Positions 7,009 through 15,335 of a DNA stretch of 44,895 nucleotides are shown one piece after another. Under the pieces are notes generated by a model. It made no database searches, was not told the DNA's origin, and saw only the letters and a list, made by a program, of their open reading frames with translations. Position 1 is the first letter of the stretch; each line of letters begins with the position of its first letter. A program made the position numbers and the translations under genes. Origin of the DNA: Syntrophaceae bacterium. GTDB taxonomy: Bacteria; Desulfobacterota; Syntrophia; Syntrophales; Smithellaceae. Location: contig PLMV01000018.1 of assembly GCA_003141615.1 (NCBI GenBank), forward strand, positions 8,043 through 52,937, given 5' to 3'.

Positions 7009-10000
7009 AAGCTCCCAACCCCAAGTTAGGCATTTCAGGCAGGTTAACCAATCGATTCATTACTTCTAAGTTGACTCCCCTGATTATGATGGTGATCCTT
7101 GCCATAGGCATTATGGCCATCTGGACTACGCCCAAGGAAGACGATCCCTCCCTGGTAGTGGCTGCAGCCGATGTTGTTATCGTGTATCCCAGCCGGGGGG
7201 CCAGGGAGATAGATGAGCGCATTGCCAAACCTGTCGGGCAGTGGATCAAGGAACTCCAAACGGTAAAACATGTCTACAGCTCGACAACTGAGGACGCCGT
7301 GATGTTCAGCATCGAATTCCACAGCGGCATCCCTCAGGAAAAGGCGCTTTCGCAACTCTATCAGCAGCTCAATGCCAATATGGGCCGGCTTCCCTCAGGC
7401 GTTTCTGCCCCTCTGGTGAAGCCCAGGGGCGTCGATGATGTCGCCGTCCTGAGCGCCACCTTGTGGTCGGATAAAGCGGGGCCCGAGATTCTCAGAAGGC
7501 TGGCAGTCGAAATGGCGGACAAGCTACGCGCGTTGCCGAACGTTTCGCGGGTGGATATCACGGGCGGATTGCCCAGAACCATAAATGTGGAACTTGACGC
7601 CAGAAAGCTTGCCGAGCGCGGCCTGGGAGCAGACCGTGTATTGCAGGCGATAAGGGTATCCAATGTCAGGCTTCCGGCGGGAAAGATTTCAGGGCCGGAC
7701 GGCGTCTATAAAATCACAACCGGAGCTTTCATCAAATCCGCCGAAGATGCAGCCAGCCTGATCGTTGGAGCAAACCAGGCAGGACCTGTATACTTGAGGG
7801 ATGTAGCAACTGTAAGCGACGGTTTTACCGAACCCGCCAATTATGTTTCCAGAATCGGTGACAATACAAACTGGTCGGCATACCCGGCCGTAACGATTTC
7901 GATCAATAAGGTTTACGGTTCCAATGTCACCGATGTCACCCGTCAGGCCAATGATATGCTTCGTCGTCTTGCAAAGGAAATCCTGTCTGCGGATGTGCAT
8001 CTTGACATTACACGCGATAACGGGCAGCAAGCATTAACCGCACTTGATATGGTGTTGAAACACATGGTGATTGCGGTTCTGGTAAGCGTTTTACTGATCA
8101 TCATTGCGTTGGGATGGCGTGAAGGCGTAATTGGGGCAATAGCATTAATTATAACGCTCTTCATCATTCCGATCATTTACAAGCTGACAGGATTTACGCT
8201 CAATAGAATATCTATGGCCGCAATGGTTTTTGCCATAGGGCTTTTGATTGATGATGCGATCGTTATTATAGAAAACATTCATCGTCACTGGCATGGCGGT
8301 GATGAAAAAACTGCAGCTGTTGCTGTTAAAGCCGTGGAGGAAGTGGGGCCGCCGACCATCCTTGCCACACTGGTGGTAATTATAGCCCTGGTGCCGACCG
8401 CCTTCGTTTCAGGCATGGTCGGTCAATACTTGCGGTCGCTGTCGGTCGGAGCTTCAGTCGGCATGTTTTTCTCTTTGTTTATCGCGTTAACCGTAACTCC
8501 CTATCTGTGCAACCTGATGCTTCGCAGTGTGCCCAACAAAATCGATGAATCCCTGAACGGCAAGAACAGGCAAAAAAAGAAAGGGCTGAAATCATACTAT
8601 CTTGATGCATTGGCATTCATACTTGCCAAGCCTTTACGAGCCTATGGTCTTTATGCAGTATTAATAATGCTCCTCCTTACAATGTTTGCATTAATACCGG
8701 CCCGCATAGCGATTGTCGAGGCCATGCCGCATAAAGACTCTGATGAGATGTCGGTGATGATTGACATGCCGCCCTATACGAGCCTTGAAAGCACATATGC
8801 AAAGGCAGTCGATGTGGCAAGAAAGCTTAGAGAAATACCGGAAGTAACCGCATGTCAAGTCTATGCAGGAACATACGCGCCATTGACCTTCCTGGGTGTG
8901 GGTCGTCATTTCGACCTCAGGACTGAACCTGACAAAGCCGAAATTCATGTTCAACTGAAACCCGCTAAGGAGCGTAAGAGGCCCAGCCATGAAACGGCCC
9001 TGCAAATGCACTTACTCATAGCGCCAATGTTATCGGGTAAAGATACTTTCTTCACCGTCGCGGAACTACCGCCCGGGCCGCCGTCCCTTGCGGGAATCGT
9101 GGCCGAAGTCTATGCGCCGGATGAAGAACAAAGACTTAAAGCCGCGGAAAAGGTAAAGGCTGCTTTTTCAAAAAGGCCCGATGTCGTCAGTATAGACTGG
9201 ACAGCCAGACGTGGCGCGCCCGAACTTGAATATGAAATAGATCAGCAGAAGGCGGCCATGCGCGGCGTCATCAGTGCACAGGCGGCGGACACCATACGTA
9301 GCCTCGTTGCCGGGGATTCCAGCACAATGGTTCAGCTTCCGGATGAAAGGGAGGGTGTTCCGATAACTGTCCGTCTGTCGCGCTCCCAGCGGACAAGCCC
9401 CGAGGACATAGACTCGCTCCTCTTTACCTCGACCATGGGCGGCATGAGCGTTCCGGCATCGGATATCGGGAAGCTGAAGAAAAATGACGGGACATATTCT
9501 TTTATGCGCAAAGACCTTCAGCCCGTGGTGATGGTGTCGGCGGAAGCAACCAGTTGGGGTGCTGCATATTCGATGAAAGACATCTCCAAACTTTTGGAAA
9601 AAGAAAAGATGCCTGATTCGAAGCCCATTGAGATCCTCTGGAAGGATAAGGTCGTTGACCAGGGAAGCTATGCGCTCAACTGGGCAGGAGACTGGGTTAT
9701 ACAGCGGGATCTTTACAACGATCTCGGGATGGCCTTTGTTGCCGTGCTTTTCATCATATATGCCATTCTTGTCGCTTGGTACGGTTCATTCCTGACACCG
9801 CTCATCGTAATGCTGCCGATCCCGTTCATTTTTATCGGTGTGATACCGGCCCATGTACTACTGGGAAAGGCCCTGAACGGACCGGGAACAGTCGGTGTAA
9901 TAGCGCTGGCCGGGATAGTCTTACGCAACTCCATCCTGCTGGTCGATTTTGCCCGCAGCCGTATCGCAGACGGCATGACTGTAAAAGACGCCGTTTTAAA

Positions 10001-10235
10001 AGCGTGTTCGCTCCGGGTCAGGCCGATTATCATCACCACTCTTGCTATAATGGTCGGGGAAGGCATTTTATACTTCGATCCGATGTTGCAGGGGCTTGGC
10101 ATCACCATGCCTTCAGGGACATTTATTTCGACCCTGCTTACCCTTTGCGTCGTACCTATCGCCTATTACCAGCTTACATCCTTGCAGCAGAAAAGTGCTT
10201 TGAAAAAGGCGGGTAAATTGCAGGAAGGCATATGA
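7005..10235 (+). CDS. RND-family multidrug efflux permease
   Basis: A 1076-residue inner-membrane proton/drug antiporter of the AcrB/HAE1 type. It has the RND plan: TM1 (LIMMVILAIGIMAIW), a large periplasmic porter loop, TM2-6, a second loop, and TM8-12. The proton-relay aspartate pair is present in TM4 as LLIDDAIVIIEN (Asp416, Asp417), and the TM10-11 region carries ALAGIVLRNSILLVDF. Length is slightly above AcrB. Substrates cannot be read from sequence; with TolC, the adaptor and TetR it should export hydrophobic compounds. The ATG overlaps the adaptor stop (ATGA at 7005-7008). The operon ends here: 7 bases later a decayed crotonase gene begins and no clear terminator is visible. Confidence 0.93.
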   Translation: MKAPNPKLGISGRLTNRFITSKLTPLIMMVILAIGIMAIWTTPKEDDPSLVVAAADVVIVYPSRGAREIDERIAKPVGQWIKELQTVKHVYSSTTEDAVMFSIEFHSGIPQEKALSQLYQQLNANMGRLPSGVSAPLVKPRGVDDVAVLSATLWSDKAGPEILRRLAVEMADKLRALPNVSRVDITGGLPRTINVELDARKLAERGLGADRVLQAIRVSNVRLPAGKISGPDGVYKITTGAFIKSAEDAASLIVGANQAGPVYLRDVATVSDGFTEPANYVSRIGDNTNWSAYPAVTISINKVYGSNVTDVTRQANDMLRRLAKEILSADVHLDITRDNGQQALTALDMVLKHMVIAVLVSVLLIIIALGWREGVIGAIALIITLFIIPIIYKLTGFTLNRISMAAMVFAIGLLIDDAIVIIENIHRHWHGGDEKTAAVAVKAVEEVGPPTILATLVVIIALVPTAFVSGMVGQYLRSLSVGASVGMFFSLFIALTVTPYLCNLMLRSVPNKIDESLNGKNRQKKKGLKSYYLDALAFILAKPLRAYGLYAVLIMLLLTMFALIPARIAIVEAMPHKDSDEMSVMIDMPPYTSLESTYAKAVDVARKLREIPEVTACQVYAGTYAPLTFLGVGRHFDLRTEPDKAEIHVQLKPAKERKRPSHETALQMHLLIAPMLSGKDTFFTVAELPPGPPSLAGIVAEVYAPDEEQRLKAAEKVKAAFSKRPDVVSIDWTARRGAPELEYEIDQQKAAMRGVISAQAADTIRSLVAGDSSTMVQLPDEREGVPITVRLSRSQRTSPEDIDSLLFTSTMGGMSVPASDIGKLKKNDGTYSFMRKDLQPVVMVSAEATSWGAAYSMKDISKLLEKEKMPDSKPIEILWKDKVVDQGSYALNWAGDWVIQRDLYNDLGMAFVAVLFIIYAILVAWYGSFLTPLIVMLPIPFIFIGVIPAHVLLGKALNGPGTVGVIALAGIVLRNSILLVDFARSRIADGMTVKDAVLKACSLRVRPIIITTLAIMVGEGILYFDPMLQGLGITMPSGTFISTLLTLCVVPIAYYQLTSLQQKSALKKAGKLQEGI

Positions 10236-10242
10236 TTCCGTC

Positions 10243-10637
10243 AAATTTCAGATACGCGGAACTAAATTGGGAATTCAAGCCCTGGGGTGAGGAAATATTT
10301 ACTTGCCCGCAATTGTCGGGAATACACGTGCCTTAGAAATATTATTAACGGGTGACGTTTACTCAGCACGCAAAATGCTGGGGATTTTTAAACTAGCTCG
10401 TCCCCTCAGACGGAAATTATCTTAATGGAAGAGGCGATGGCTTTAGCTGAGAGGCTAGCCAGTTTCGGCCCGAAATCGCAGCAGGGAATCATAAAACTAA
10501 ACAGACTTTCCAGAGGTTTATCCTTTGAGGAAGCTTGTAAATTAGAGACGAAAACAGCTTTATCGGTCTTGAGAGGCAATGATCCGGTTGAAGGAATCCG
10601 TGCTCAAAAAGAAAAAAGGAAAGCGAACTTTGAATAA
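10243..10637 (+). pseudogene. Decayed enoyl-CoA hydratase/isomerase (crotonase) gene
   Basis: The C-terminal half of a crotonase is readable in pieces. From 10243 the frame gives KFQIRGTKLGIQALG, then an in-frame TGA at 10288-10290, then GNIYLPAIVGNTRALEILLT with GDVYSARKML. This corresponds to the family's KLGI-PGGGGT-LPR-VG-ALEMLLTGD-YSA stretch. A frameshift near 10380-10395 moves the rest to the frame starting ATG 10425: MEEAMALAERLASFGPKS, LSFEEACKLE and a normal C-terminus. The N-terminal oxyanion-hole region is absent. It directly follows the pump gene, so the pump operon and this remnant were joined by deletion or insertion. The 70-residue intact tail should not be annotated as an enzyme. 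Confidence 0.82.
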
Positions 10638-10714
10638 GTCACCACGATGTCATGCATGCCTCGGCAAGCAGATCTCAAGAGTGGCGCGTTTAAAAGGTGA
10701 TTTTATCCTTGAAC

Positions 10715-11440
10715 CTATCTCCTGACCGGTATCGGCTGGACCCATTTTTTATTGTCCCCGTCATAATACCATTTATCAGGAAAGCCTCGGCGGCGGATGA
10801 AAGTAGGGTTATCGGCCCACCGCAAAGACTCTTTATAAGCATCGTGAATTTTACGAAAGGTGGATGCCTGACCGCCGGCATCAGGGTGATGAATTTTTAC
10901 CTGCTGTCGATAAGCATTTTTTATAATTTTACTCAAATCATGGGAATTAAGATCAGCCTTTTTAATTTCCAGATAATCTAAGACTTCTATTTTTATAGTG
11001 GGAATTCTTATTAATCTGGGGCGCTGTAATCCCTCCGATATAGCGCAGCGTTTTGCCAGCTTCAAAACATGCTGGGAAGCCAAGTAATTTTTATTTGTCC
11101 GCTTTGACTCCGCCCACCAGGCATTGCCTAACGCATTGGTCATTATACTGAAATCTGCGGCCGGATTATTTGCCGTTGTACGCTTACTTACATAACGGAA
11201 TATTTCTTTGATCCCATGAGGAACAATATCCAGAATAATCATTGTGTCGGAAAAATAAAAAGTCGCATAACGCGTATTTAATGCCTGCAGCAAACCGTTC
11301 CTCATATTGAGTTTCTGCCGCAAATGTTGACGGCATTTAATCGAACAATATTTCCGGTTATTGATGTTTTCCGTTGATCCGCAGGAAAGACAGCTGTTTT
11401 GCTTTTCATTTTTAGCGGAATATTTACTTTTTATTAACAT
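10715..11440 (-). CDS. J-domain protein with N-terminal zinc-ribbon
   Basis: A 241-residue protein. An N-terminal zinc-finger pattern, Cys17-x2-Cys20 and Cys32-x3-Cys36, looks like those of ribosome- or nucleic-acid-associated proteins. A middle region of about 120 residues has no known match. A J-domain-like segment around residues 165-210 carries the obligatory His-Pro-Asp (HHPDAGG, H185-D187) within YRQQVKIHHPDAGGQASTFR and the following AYKESLRW helix. HPD proteins stimulate DnaK-type Hsp70 ATPase; the zinc end may select the client. It ends in WYYDGDNKKWVQPIPVRR. It stands alone, minus strand, between the crotonase remnant and the carbonic anhydrase operon. The client is unknown. Confidence 0.7.
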   Translation of the reverse strand: MLIKSKYSAKNEKQNSCLSCGSTENINNRKYCSIKCRQHLRQKLNMRNGLLQALNTRYATFYFSDTMIILDIVPHGIKEIFRYVSKRTTANNPAADFSIMTNALGNAWWAESKRTNKNYLASQHVLKLAKRCAISEGLQRPRLIRIPTIKIEVLDYLEIKKADLNSHDLSKIIKNAYRQQVKIHHPDAGGQASTFRKIHDAYKESLRWADNPTFIRRRGFPDKWYYDGDNKKWVQPIPVRR

Positions 11441-11503
11441 CTTGTATTGTAATGAAACTCAGATATTACAAGCATAGCACAGTAATATCTGTCAGTTGAA
11501 TTA

Positions 11504-11527
11504 TCCCACTTGCGAAGCTAAGTGGGA
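11504..11527. repeat. REP-like palindrome
   Basis: TCCCACTT (11504-11511) and AAGTGGGA (11520-11527) are perfect 8-base arms around GCGAAGCT. There is no following T-run, so it is not a classical terminator; the GCGAAGC loop resembles other intergenic palindromes of this window. It lies downstream of the carbonic anhydrase gene. Confidence 0.55.
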
Positions 11528-11561
11528 CTGTATTAATTAGACCCAATTTTCAGAAACACTT

Positions 11562-12185
11562 TCATACCCTTGTTTTTTCCGAAGCCAGATAACCCTTCGC
11601 CAGCGCTTTATTAACATGCAGCACACCTTTATTCATATCCTTCATTGGATAATCCGGCATAATAGTCGGCAGATTGTCCGCCTCAATTTGTGTTTTAATA
11701 ACCGATCCGACCGGCACATAGCGGCCATCGGCAACCTTGACACCCATTAAAATAACGCCGGGCTCGATGACACAATTCTTTCCGACAAAAGATTTAAACA
11801 CCAGCACCTTCATCCCGACAAAGGTATCATCCATAACCACTGCCGGTCCGTGAATCTGTGCCTGATGCGCCAGCGAAACGCGGTTGCCCACATAAACTGC
11901 GTATTTCTTACCGTTAACTTCCATTAGATTCTTTTCCACCGTTTTCCCGTCCAACTCTGTCTCCAGCGCATGGATCACAACACCATCCTGTACATTGGTG
12001 TCGTCGCCGACATAAAGTGGCTGGCCTTCGTCGCCGCGCAAACACGCCGTCGGCGCGACCATCACATTATTTCCTAGAATAACGTTGCCGATCACCGCCG
12101 CCAACGGATGAACAAAAGTGCCCGAGCCGATCACCGGCTCGGATATCTTTGCGCTGAAATCTGTTTTTACATTTTTTTCAATCAT
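11562..12185 (-). CDS. Gamma-class carbonic anhydrase (Cam type)
   Basis: A 207-residue left-handed beta-helix protein that should interconvert CO2 and bicarbonate in the cytoplasm (no signal peptide). Hexapeptide repeats run from about residue 20 to 160. The three zinc/iron ligands are visible as His72 (VVIHALET), His107 and His112 (LAHQAQIHGP). Arg50 and Asp52 of the RGDEG motif are present, with Glu53 in the position of Cam Glu62, and Glu75 could stand for the acidic-loop Glu84. These match the Methanosarcina Cam pattern rather than the shorter CamH form, which usually lacks the acidic loop. It is last in the minus-strand operon and overlaps coaE by 4 bases. Bicarbonate supply for biotin carboxylation is a reasonable but inferred role. 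Confidence 0.85.
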   Translation of the reverse strand: MIEKNVKTDFSAKISEPVIGSGTFVHPLAAVIGNVILGNNVMVAPTACLRGDEGQPLYVGDDTNVQDGVVIHALETELDGKTVEKNLMEVNGKKYAVYVGNRVSLAHQAQIHGPAVVMDDTFVGMKVLVFKSFVGKNCVIEPGVILMGVKVADGRYVPVGSVIKTQIEADNLPTIMPDYPMKDMNKGVLHVNKALAKGYLASEKTRV

Positions 12186-12853
12186 TTTCTGCCTCCGTTA
12201 TTTATGTTTTGATCAAGACCGCCGATCTTCAGCCGGACTGAATATATTTGTTTTTCCTTCTGCAATAGTTCTTGCCAGACTTGCCTAACTCTTTTTTCAG
12301 TTTCAGTAATGCTGCCTTCATTGTCAATTACAATATCGGCCAGTGCAATCTTTTCACTAATCGGCATCTGGCTTTTCAATCTTTTTTCCGCATCTTCTTT
12401 GCTCACACCATTGCGCGCCATCAGACGGCGGACCTGTTCTTTAGGTGCAATGAGAACCAACACAGTCAGATCAAACAGATGTTGCATGTTTCCTTCGAAC
12501 AGAAGAGGAATATCAGACAGAACAATGGCGTGTTTTTCTTTTTTGCAGATTTTCCCCAATCGCACATGCCATTCTTGATAAACTAAAGGATGAACAATGT
12601 TGTTGAGCTCGGCTAGTTTCTCTTTGTCGGCAAATACAATATTTCCCAGTTTAACGCGGTCTATTTTTTTATCCGGTTGGAGAATTCCTTCACCAAAATG
12701 ATTGACTACTTCTTTCCAGGCCGGCTTTGCCGGTTCCTGCACTTCGTGAGCAAGCCCATCGAAATCAATCAAATGAGCTCCATTTTTCACAAATATTTTT
12801 GCTACGGTTGATTTTCCGCAGGCAATGCCGCCTGTTAATCCAACATTCAACAT
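12182..12853 (-). CDS. coaE: Dephospho-CoA kinase
   Basis: Last step of CoA synthesis: ATP phosphorylates the 3' hydroxyl of dephospho-CoA. The 223-residue protein has the P-loop GGIACGKST at residues 8-16, the HPLVYQEW segment of the CoA-binding/lid part, DIPLLFEG (the conserved substrate-contact motif) and RLMARNGVSKEDAEKRLKSQMP, the lid. All are standard for CoaE. It is slightly longer than typical, with a charged C-terminal tail. It begins 3 bases after coaX and overlaps the carbonic anhydrase gene by 4, so two CoA-pathway genes are translated together. Confidence 0.93.
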   Translation of the reverse strand: MLNVGLTGGIACGKSTVAKIFVKNGAHLIDFDGLAHEVQEPAKPAWKEVVNHFGEGILQPDKKIDRVKLGNIVFADKEKLAELNNIVHPLVYQEWHVRLGKICKKEKHAIVLSDIPLLFEGNMQHLFDLTVLVLIAPKEQVRRLMARNGVSKEDAEKRLKSQMPISEKIALADIVIDNEGSITETEKRVRQVWQELLQKEKQIYSVRLKIGGLDQNINNGGRK

Positions 12854-12856
12854 GAT

Positions 12857-13633
12857 TTATTTCTTATTTAAGTTATAGATAATACGCAGACCGTCCAGCG
12901 TCAGCATCTCTTCAATTTTATCAATGCTCTTTGTCTCCTGAGCTACAATCCGAGCTAAACCTCCCGTGGCAATCACGAGCGGATTGGTTTTTACTTCCGC
13001 TTTCATCCGCTCGACAATACCATCCACCAGACCGGCGTAACCGAACATAATGCCCGCCTGTATGGCGCTTACCGTATCTTTAGTGATTACCGTTTTGGGT
13101 TTGCTAAATTCGACTCGCGGCAATTTTGAAGCTCTTTCAAAAAGGGCTTCACTGGAAATCATAATACCCGGTGCAATGCAGCCGCCCATATACTCCCCTT
13201 TGGGAGAAACATAATCAAAGGTGGTTGCGGTGCCGAAATCAACAATAATGGATTCTTTGTGGTACTTGTCGTAAGCCGCGACAGCGTTGACAATTCTGTC
13301 CGCTCCAACTTCTTTGGGATTATCATAAAAAATGGGCATCCCCGTTTTAATTCCGGGACCTACGATCAGAGGTTTGATGTTAAAATACTTGATACAGAGA
13401 GGCTCCAGAATATTGAGCATGGGCGGCACTACACAGGAAATAATAATGTTCGTGACGGCTTTGATCTCCTTAGCTTTCATCCGGCTGGATTGATATAAAT
13501 TATAAATTAGCACACCATATTCATCAATGGTATGATCAATCTCCGTCCGGATACGCCAATCATGCTGCAAAGAGTCCTCATCAAAAAGTCCGAGAACCGT
13601 GTTTGTGTTTCCAACATCTATTACTAACAGCAT
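12857..13633 (-). CDS. coaX: Type III pantothenate kinase
   Basis: Phosphorylates pantothenate in the first committed step of CoA synthesis; type III enzymes are insensitive to CoA feedback. About 258 residues with the ASKHA-fold phosphate motifs: [16 protein letters not shown] at the N-terminus, [12 protein letters not shown] mid-protein, [15 protein letters not shown] (with the catalytic Asp of the early DVGN motif and this second Asp) and GGCIAPGI. Three in-frame starts lie close together (GTG 13642, ATG 13639, ATG 13633). The ATG at 13633 is preferred because AGAGG is then about 8 bases upstream. The birA stop codon overlaps the upstream candidates, so the two genes are coupled. Confidence 0.92.
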   Translation of the reverse strand: MLLVIDVGNTNTVLGLFDEDSLQHDWRIRTEIDHTIDEYGVLIYNLYQSSRMKAKEIKAVTNIIISCVVPPMLNILEPLCIKYFNIKPLIVGPGIKTGMPIFYDNPKEVGADRIVNAVAAYDKYHKESIIVDFGTATTFDYVSPKGEYMGGCIAPGIMISSEALFERASKLPRVEFSKPKTVITKDTVSAIQAGIMFGYAGLVDGIVERMKAEVKTNPLVIATGGLARIVAQETKSIDKIEEMLTLDGLRIIYNLNKK

Positions 13634-13638
13634 ACCCA

Positions 13639-14430
13639 TCACCTCTTTACTATTGTTGCATCTCCTGCTGAGACTTTAAATTCTTTATTCCCCGCTGCAA
13701 GAAGAATCAGGGAACCATCCTCATCAAGGCCGATGGCCTTGCCGCTCACAGCTTTTTCCTGAAACATTACCTGAACCGTCTGGCCGATCATCGGCGATAT
13801 ACTCAGCCATTTTTCTTTGATCCGGCCGAACCCATCTTTTAGTAACTGTTTATACCATTTTGCCAGATTTTCATACAGGCTAATTATCAATTCCTGACGG
13901 GATATTTCCCTGCCGGTTTCTATGGCCAAAGAAGTCGCTAAATTGCATATTTCCTTTGAAAATTGACAATAACTAATGTTCACATTAATGCCCATACCCA
14001 ATACAATGAAATCAACTTCGCTTGCAGTGGTTTTCATTTGGGATAAAATACCGCACACTTTTTTCCCGTCGATTAGAACATCATTAGGCCATTTGAGTTT
14101 AATCCTGTCAGGACAATAGCTCTCCAATACATCAGCTACAGCAACACCGGCTAATATTGATATCTGCGGAGTTCTGGCAGGCGTTATTTCAGGCCGTAAG
14201 ATAATCGAAGTGTAAATGTTACTTCCTGCCGGTGAATGCCATACCCTCTGCATGCGGCCCTTGCCCGCGCTCTGGCTATTCGCTATCAGCGCCGTCCCTT
14301 CCGGCGCTCCTGCCAATCCCAGACGAAACGCCTCGTCATTCGTCGAACCGATTTCTTCATAATAATATAGTTGATGGCCTATAAACTTTCCGTCAAGGCT
14401 TTGTTTTAGTTTTTCTTGATTTAACTTCAT
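13639..14430 (-). CDS. birA: Biotin-[acyl-CoA carboxylase] ligase
   Basis: Activates biotin with ATP and attaches it to the carrier lysine of carboxylases and decarboxylases. The 263-residue protein begins directly with the catalytic domain ([13 protein letters not shown]); the N-terminal winged helix of the bifunctional E. coli BirA is absent, so it cannot repress transcription in that way. The biotinyl-AMP loop is [13 protein letters not shown] (GRGRxGR-like with changes: the first Arg is Lys and the last Gly is Gln), followed by [17 protein letters not shown], which holds the conserved KWPND lysine. A C-terminal SH3-like domain ends it. Its product is needed by the carboxyltransferase system represented at 27912. 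Confidence 0.92.
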   Translation of the reverse strand: MKLNQEKLKQSLDGKFIGHQLYYYEEIGSTNDEAFRLGLAGAPEGTALIANSQSAGKGRMQRVWHSPAGSNIYTSIILRPEITPARTPQISILAGVAVADVLESYCPDRIKLKWPNDVLIDGKKVCGILSQMKTTASEVDFIVLGMGINVNISYCQFSKEICNLATSLAIETGREISRQELIISLYENLAKWYKQLLKDGFGRIKEKWLSISPMIGQTVQVMFQEKAVSGKAIGLDEDGSLILLAAGNKEFKVSAGDATIVKR

Positions 14431-14443
14431 AGATTCTTCGTAG

Positions 14444-14469
14444 GGTGGAACAAGCGTAGCGGTTCCACC
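14444..14469. repeat. REP-like palindrome
   Basis: GGTGGAAC (14444-14451) pairs perfectly with GTTCCACC (14462-14469) around a loop containing GCGTAGC. It fills the 71-base space between birA and nadC. The continuation at 14484-14505 (GGTGGATGCTCTTCGCTTC) looks like a second, broken unit. It is likely a mobile intergenic palindrome. Confidence 0.6.
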
Positions 14470-14501
14470 ATTATTGAAACATTCGGTGGATGCTCTTCGC
14501 T

Positions 14502-15335
14502 TCAGCTTTTAATTTTTAATGAAATATCCGCGGCTCGGACAGAGTGGGTAAGTTCGCCTATGGAAATCAAATCGACACCGGTGGCGGCGATTTCAGAAAC
14601 ACTTTGCAGGCTCACGTTGCCGGAGGCTTCCAGAAGCGCGCGTCCGGCCACAAAATAGACAGCTTTCTTCATTGCCGGGACAGTCATATTATCCAGCATG
14701 ATAATATCAACACCGCTCTTCAGGGCTTCTTTTACTTCTTTTATGTTTTTTGTTTCCACTTCGATTTTCAAGGTATCCGGCAGACGCTTTCTTTGCGCCT
14801 TGACAGCGGAGGTAATACCTCCTGCGGCTTCGATATGATTGTCTTTAATGAGCACGCCGTCATACAGACCGGTGCGATGATTGCAGCCGCCGCCGATACG
14901 TACCGCCATCTTATCCAGAACGCGCAGACCGGGCATGGTCTTGCGTGTATCGAGAATTTTTGCTTTCGTGCCGCGCACAGCTTCCACGTATTTCGCGGTC
15001 AGAGTGGCAATGCCGGACATCCGCTGAAACAGATTCAGCGCAACGCGTTCGGCCTGTAAAATATTGGACAAGCTGCCGGAGACTTCGGCAATAACATCGC
15101 CTTTCTTTGCCCGGCATCCGTCATCCATTAATTTCTTAACTTTGATACTTTTATCCAGAAGTTGAAAAGTTTCTGCAAAAACATCAATTCCGGCAATGAC
15201 AAAATCATCTTTGGCAACAGCCTGCGCCCTACCCTTCTTTTTGCGGCTGACGGTGGCCTGTGTGGTGATGTCGCCGGTGCCGATATCTTCGGCCAGCGCG
15301 GCTTCAATGATGTTCCTGATTTGTTTTTCCATCAC
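14502..15335 (-). CDS. nadC: Quinolinate phosphoribosyltransferase (decarboxylating)
   Basis: Makes nicotinate mononucleotide from quinolinate and PRPP in de novo NAD synthesis. The 277-residue sequence shows EDIGTGDITTQATV at the N-terminus, ERVALNLFQRMSGIAT (conserved NLFQRMSGIAT), ILDTRKTMPGLRVLDK (the substrate-binding DTRKTxPG-R motif), GGGCNHRTGLYDGVLIKDNH (the active-site HR and KDNH) and DIIMLDNM. Full length. It overlaps the end of valS by 4 bases and precedes birA after a short palindromic spacer, so it belongs to the valS-nadC-birA-coaX-coaE transcript. Confidence 0.95.
   Translation of the reverse strand: MMEKQIRNIIEAALAEDIGTGDITTQATVSRKKKGRAQAVAKDDFVIAGIDVFAETFQLLDKSIKVKKLMDDGCRAKKGDVIAEVSGSLSNILQAERVALNLFQRMSGIATLTAKYVEAVRGTKAKILDTRKTMPGLRVLDKMAVRIGGGCNHRTGLYDGVLIKDNHIEAAGGITSAVKAQRKRLPDTLKIEVETKNIKEVKEALKSGVDIIMLDNMTVPAMKKAVYFVAGRALLEASGNVSLQSVSEIAATGVDLISIGELTHSVRAADISLKIKS

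Noticed and set aside
10425-10637. A separate 70-residue protein
   Set aside because: It is the C-terminal piece of the crotonase pseudogene continuing from 10243.
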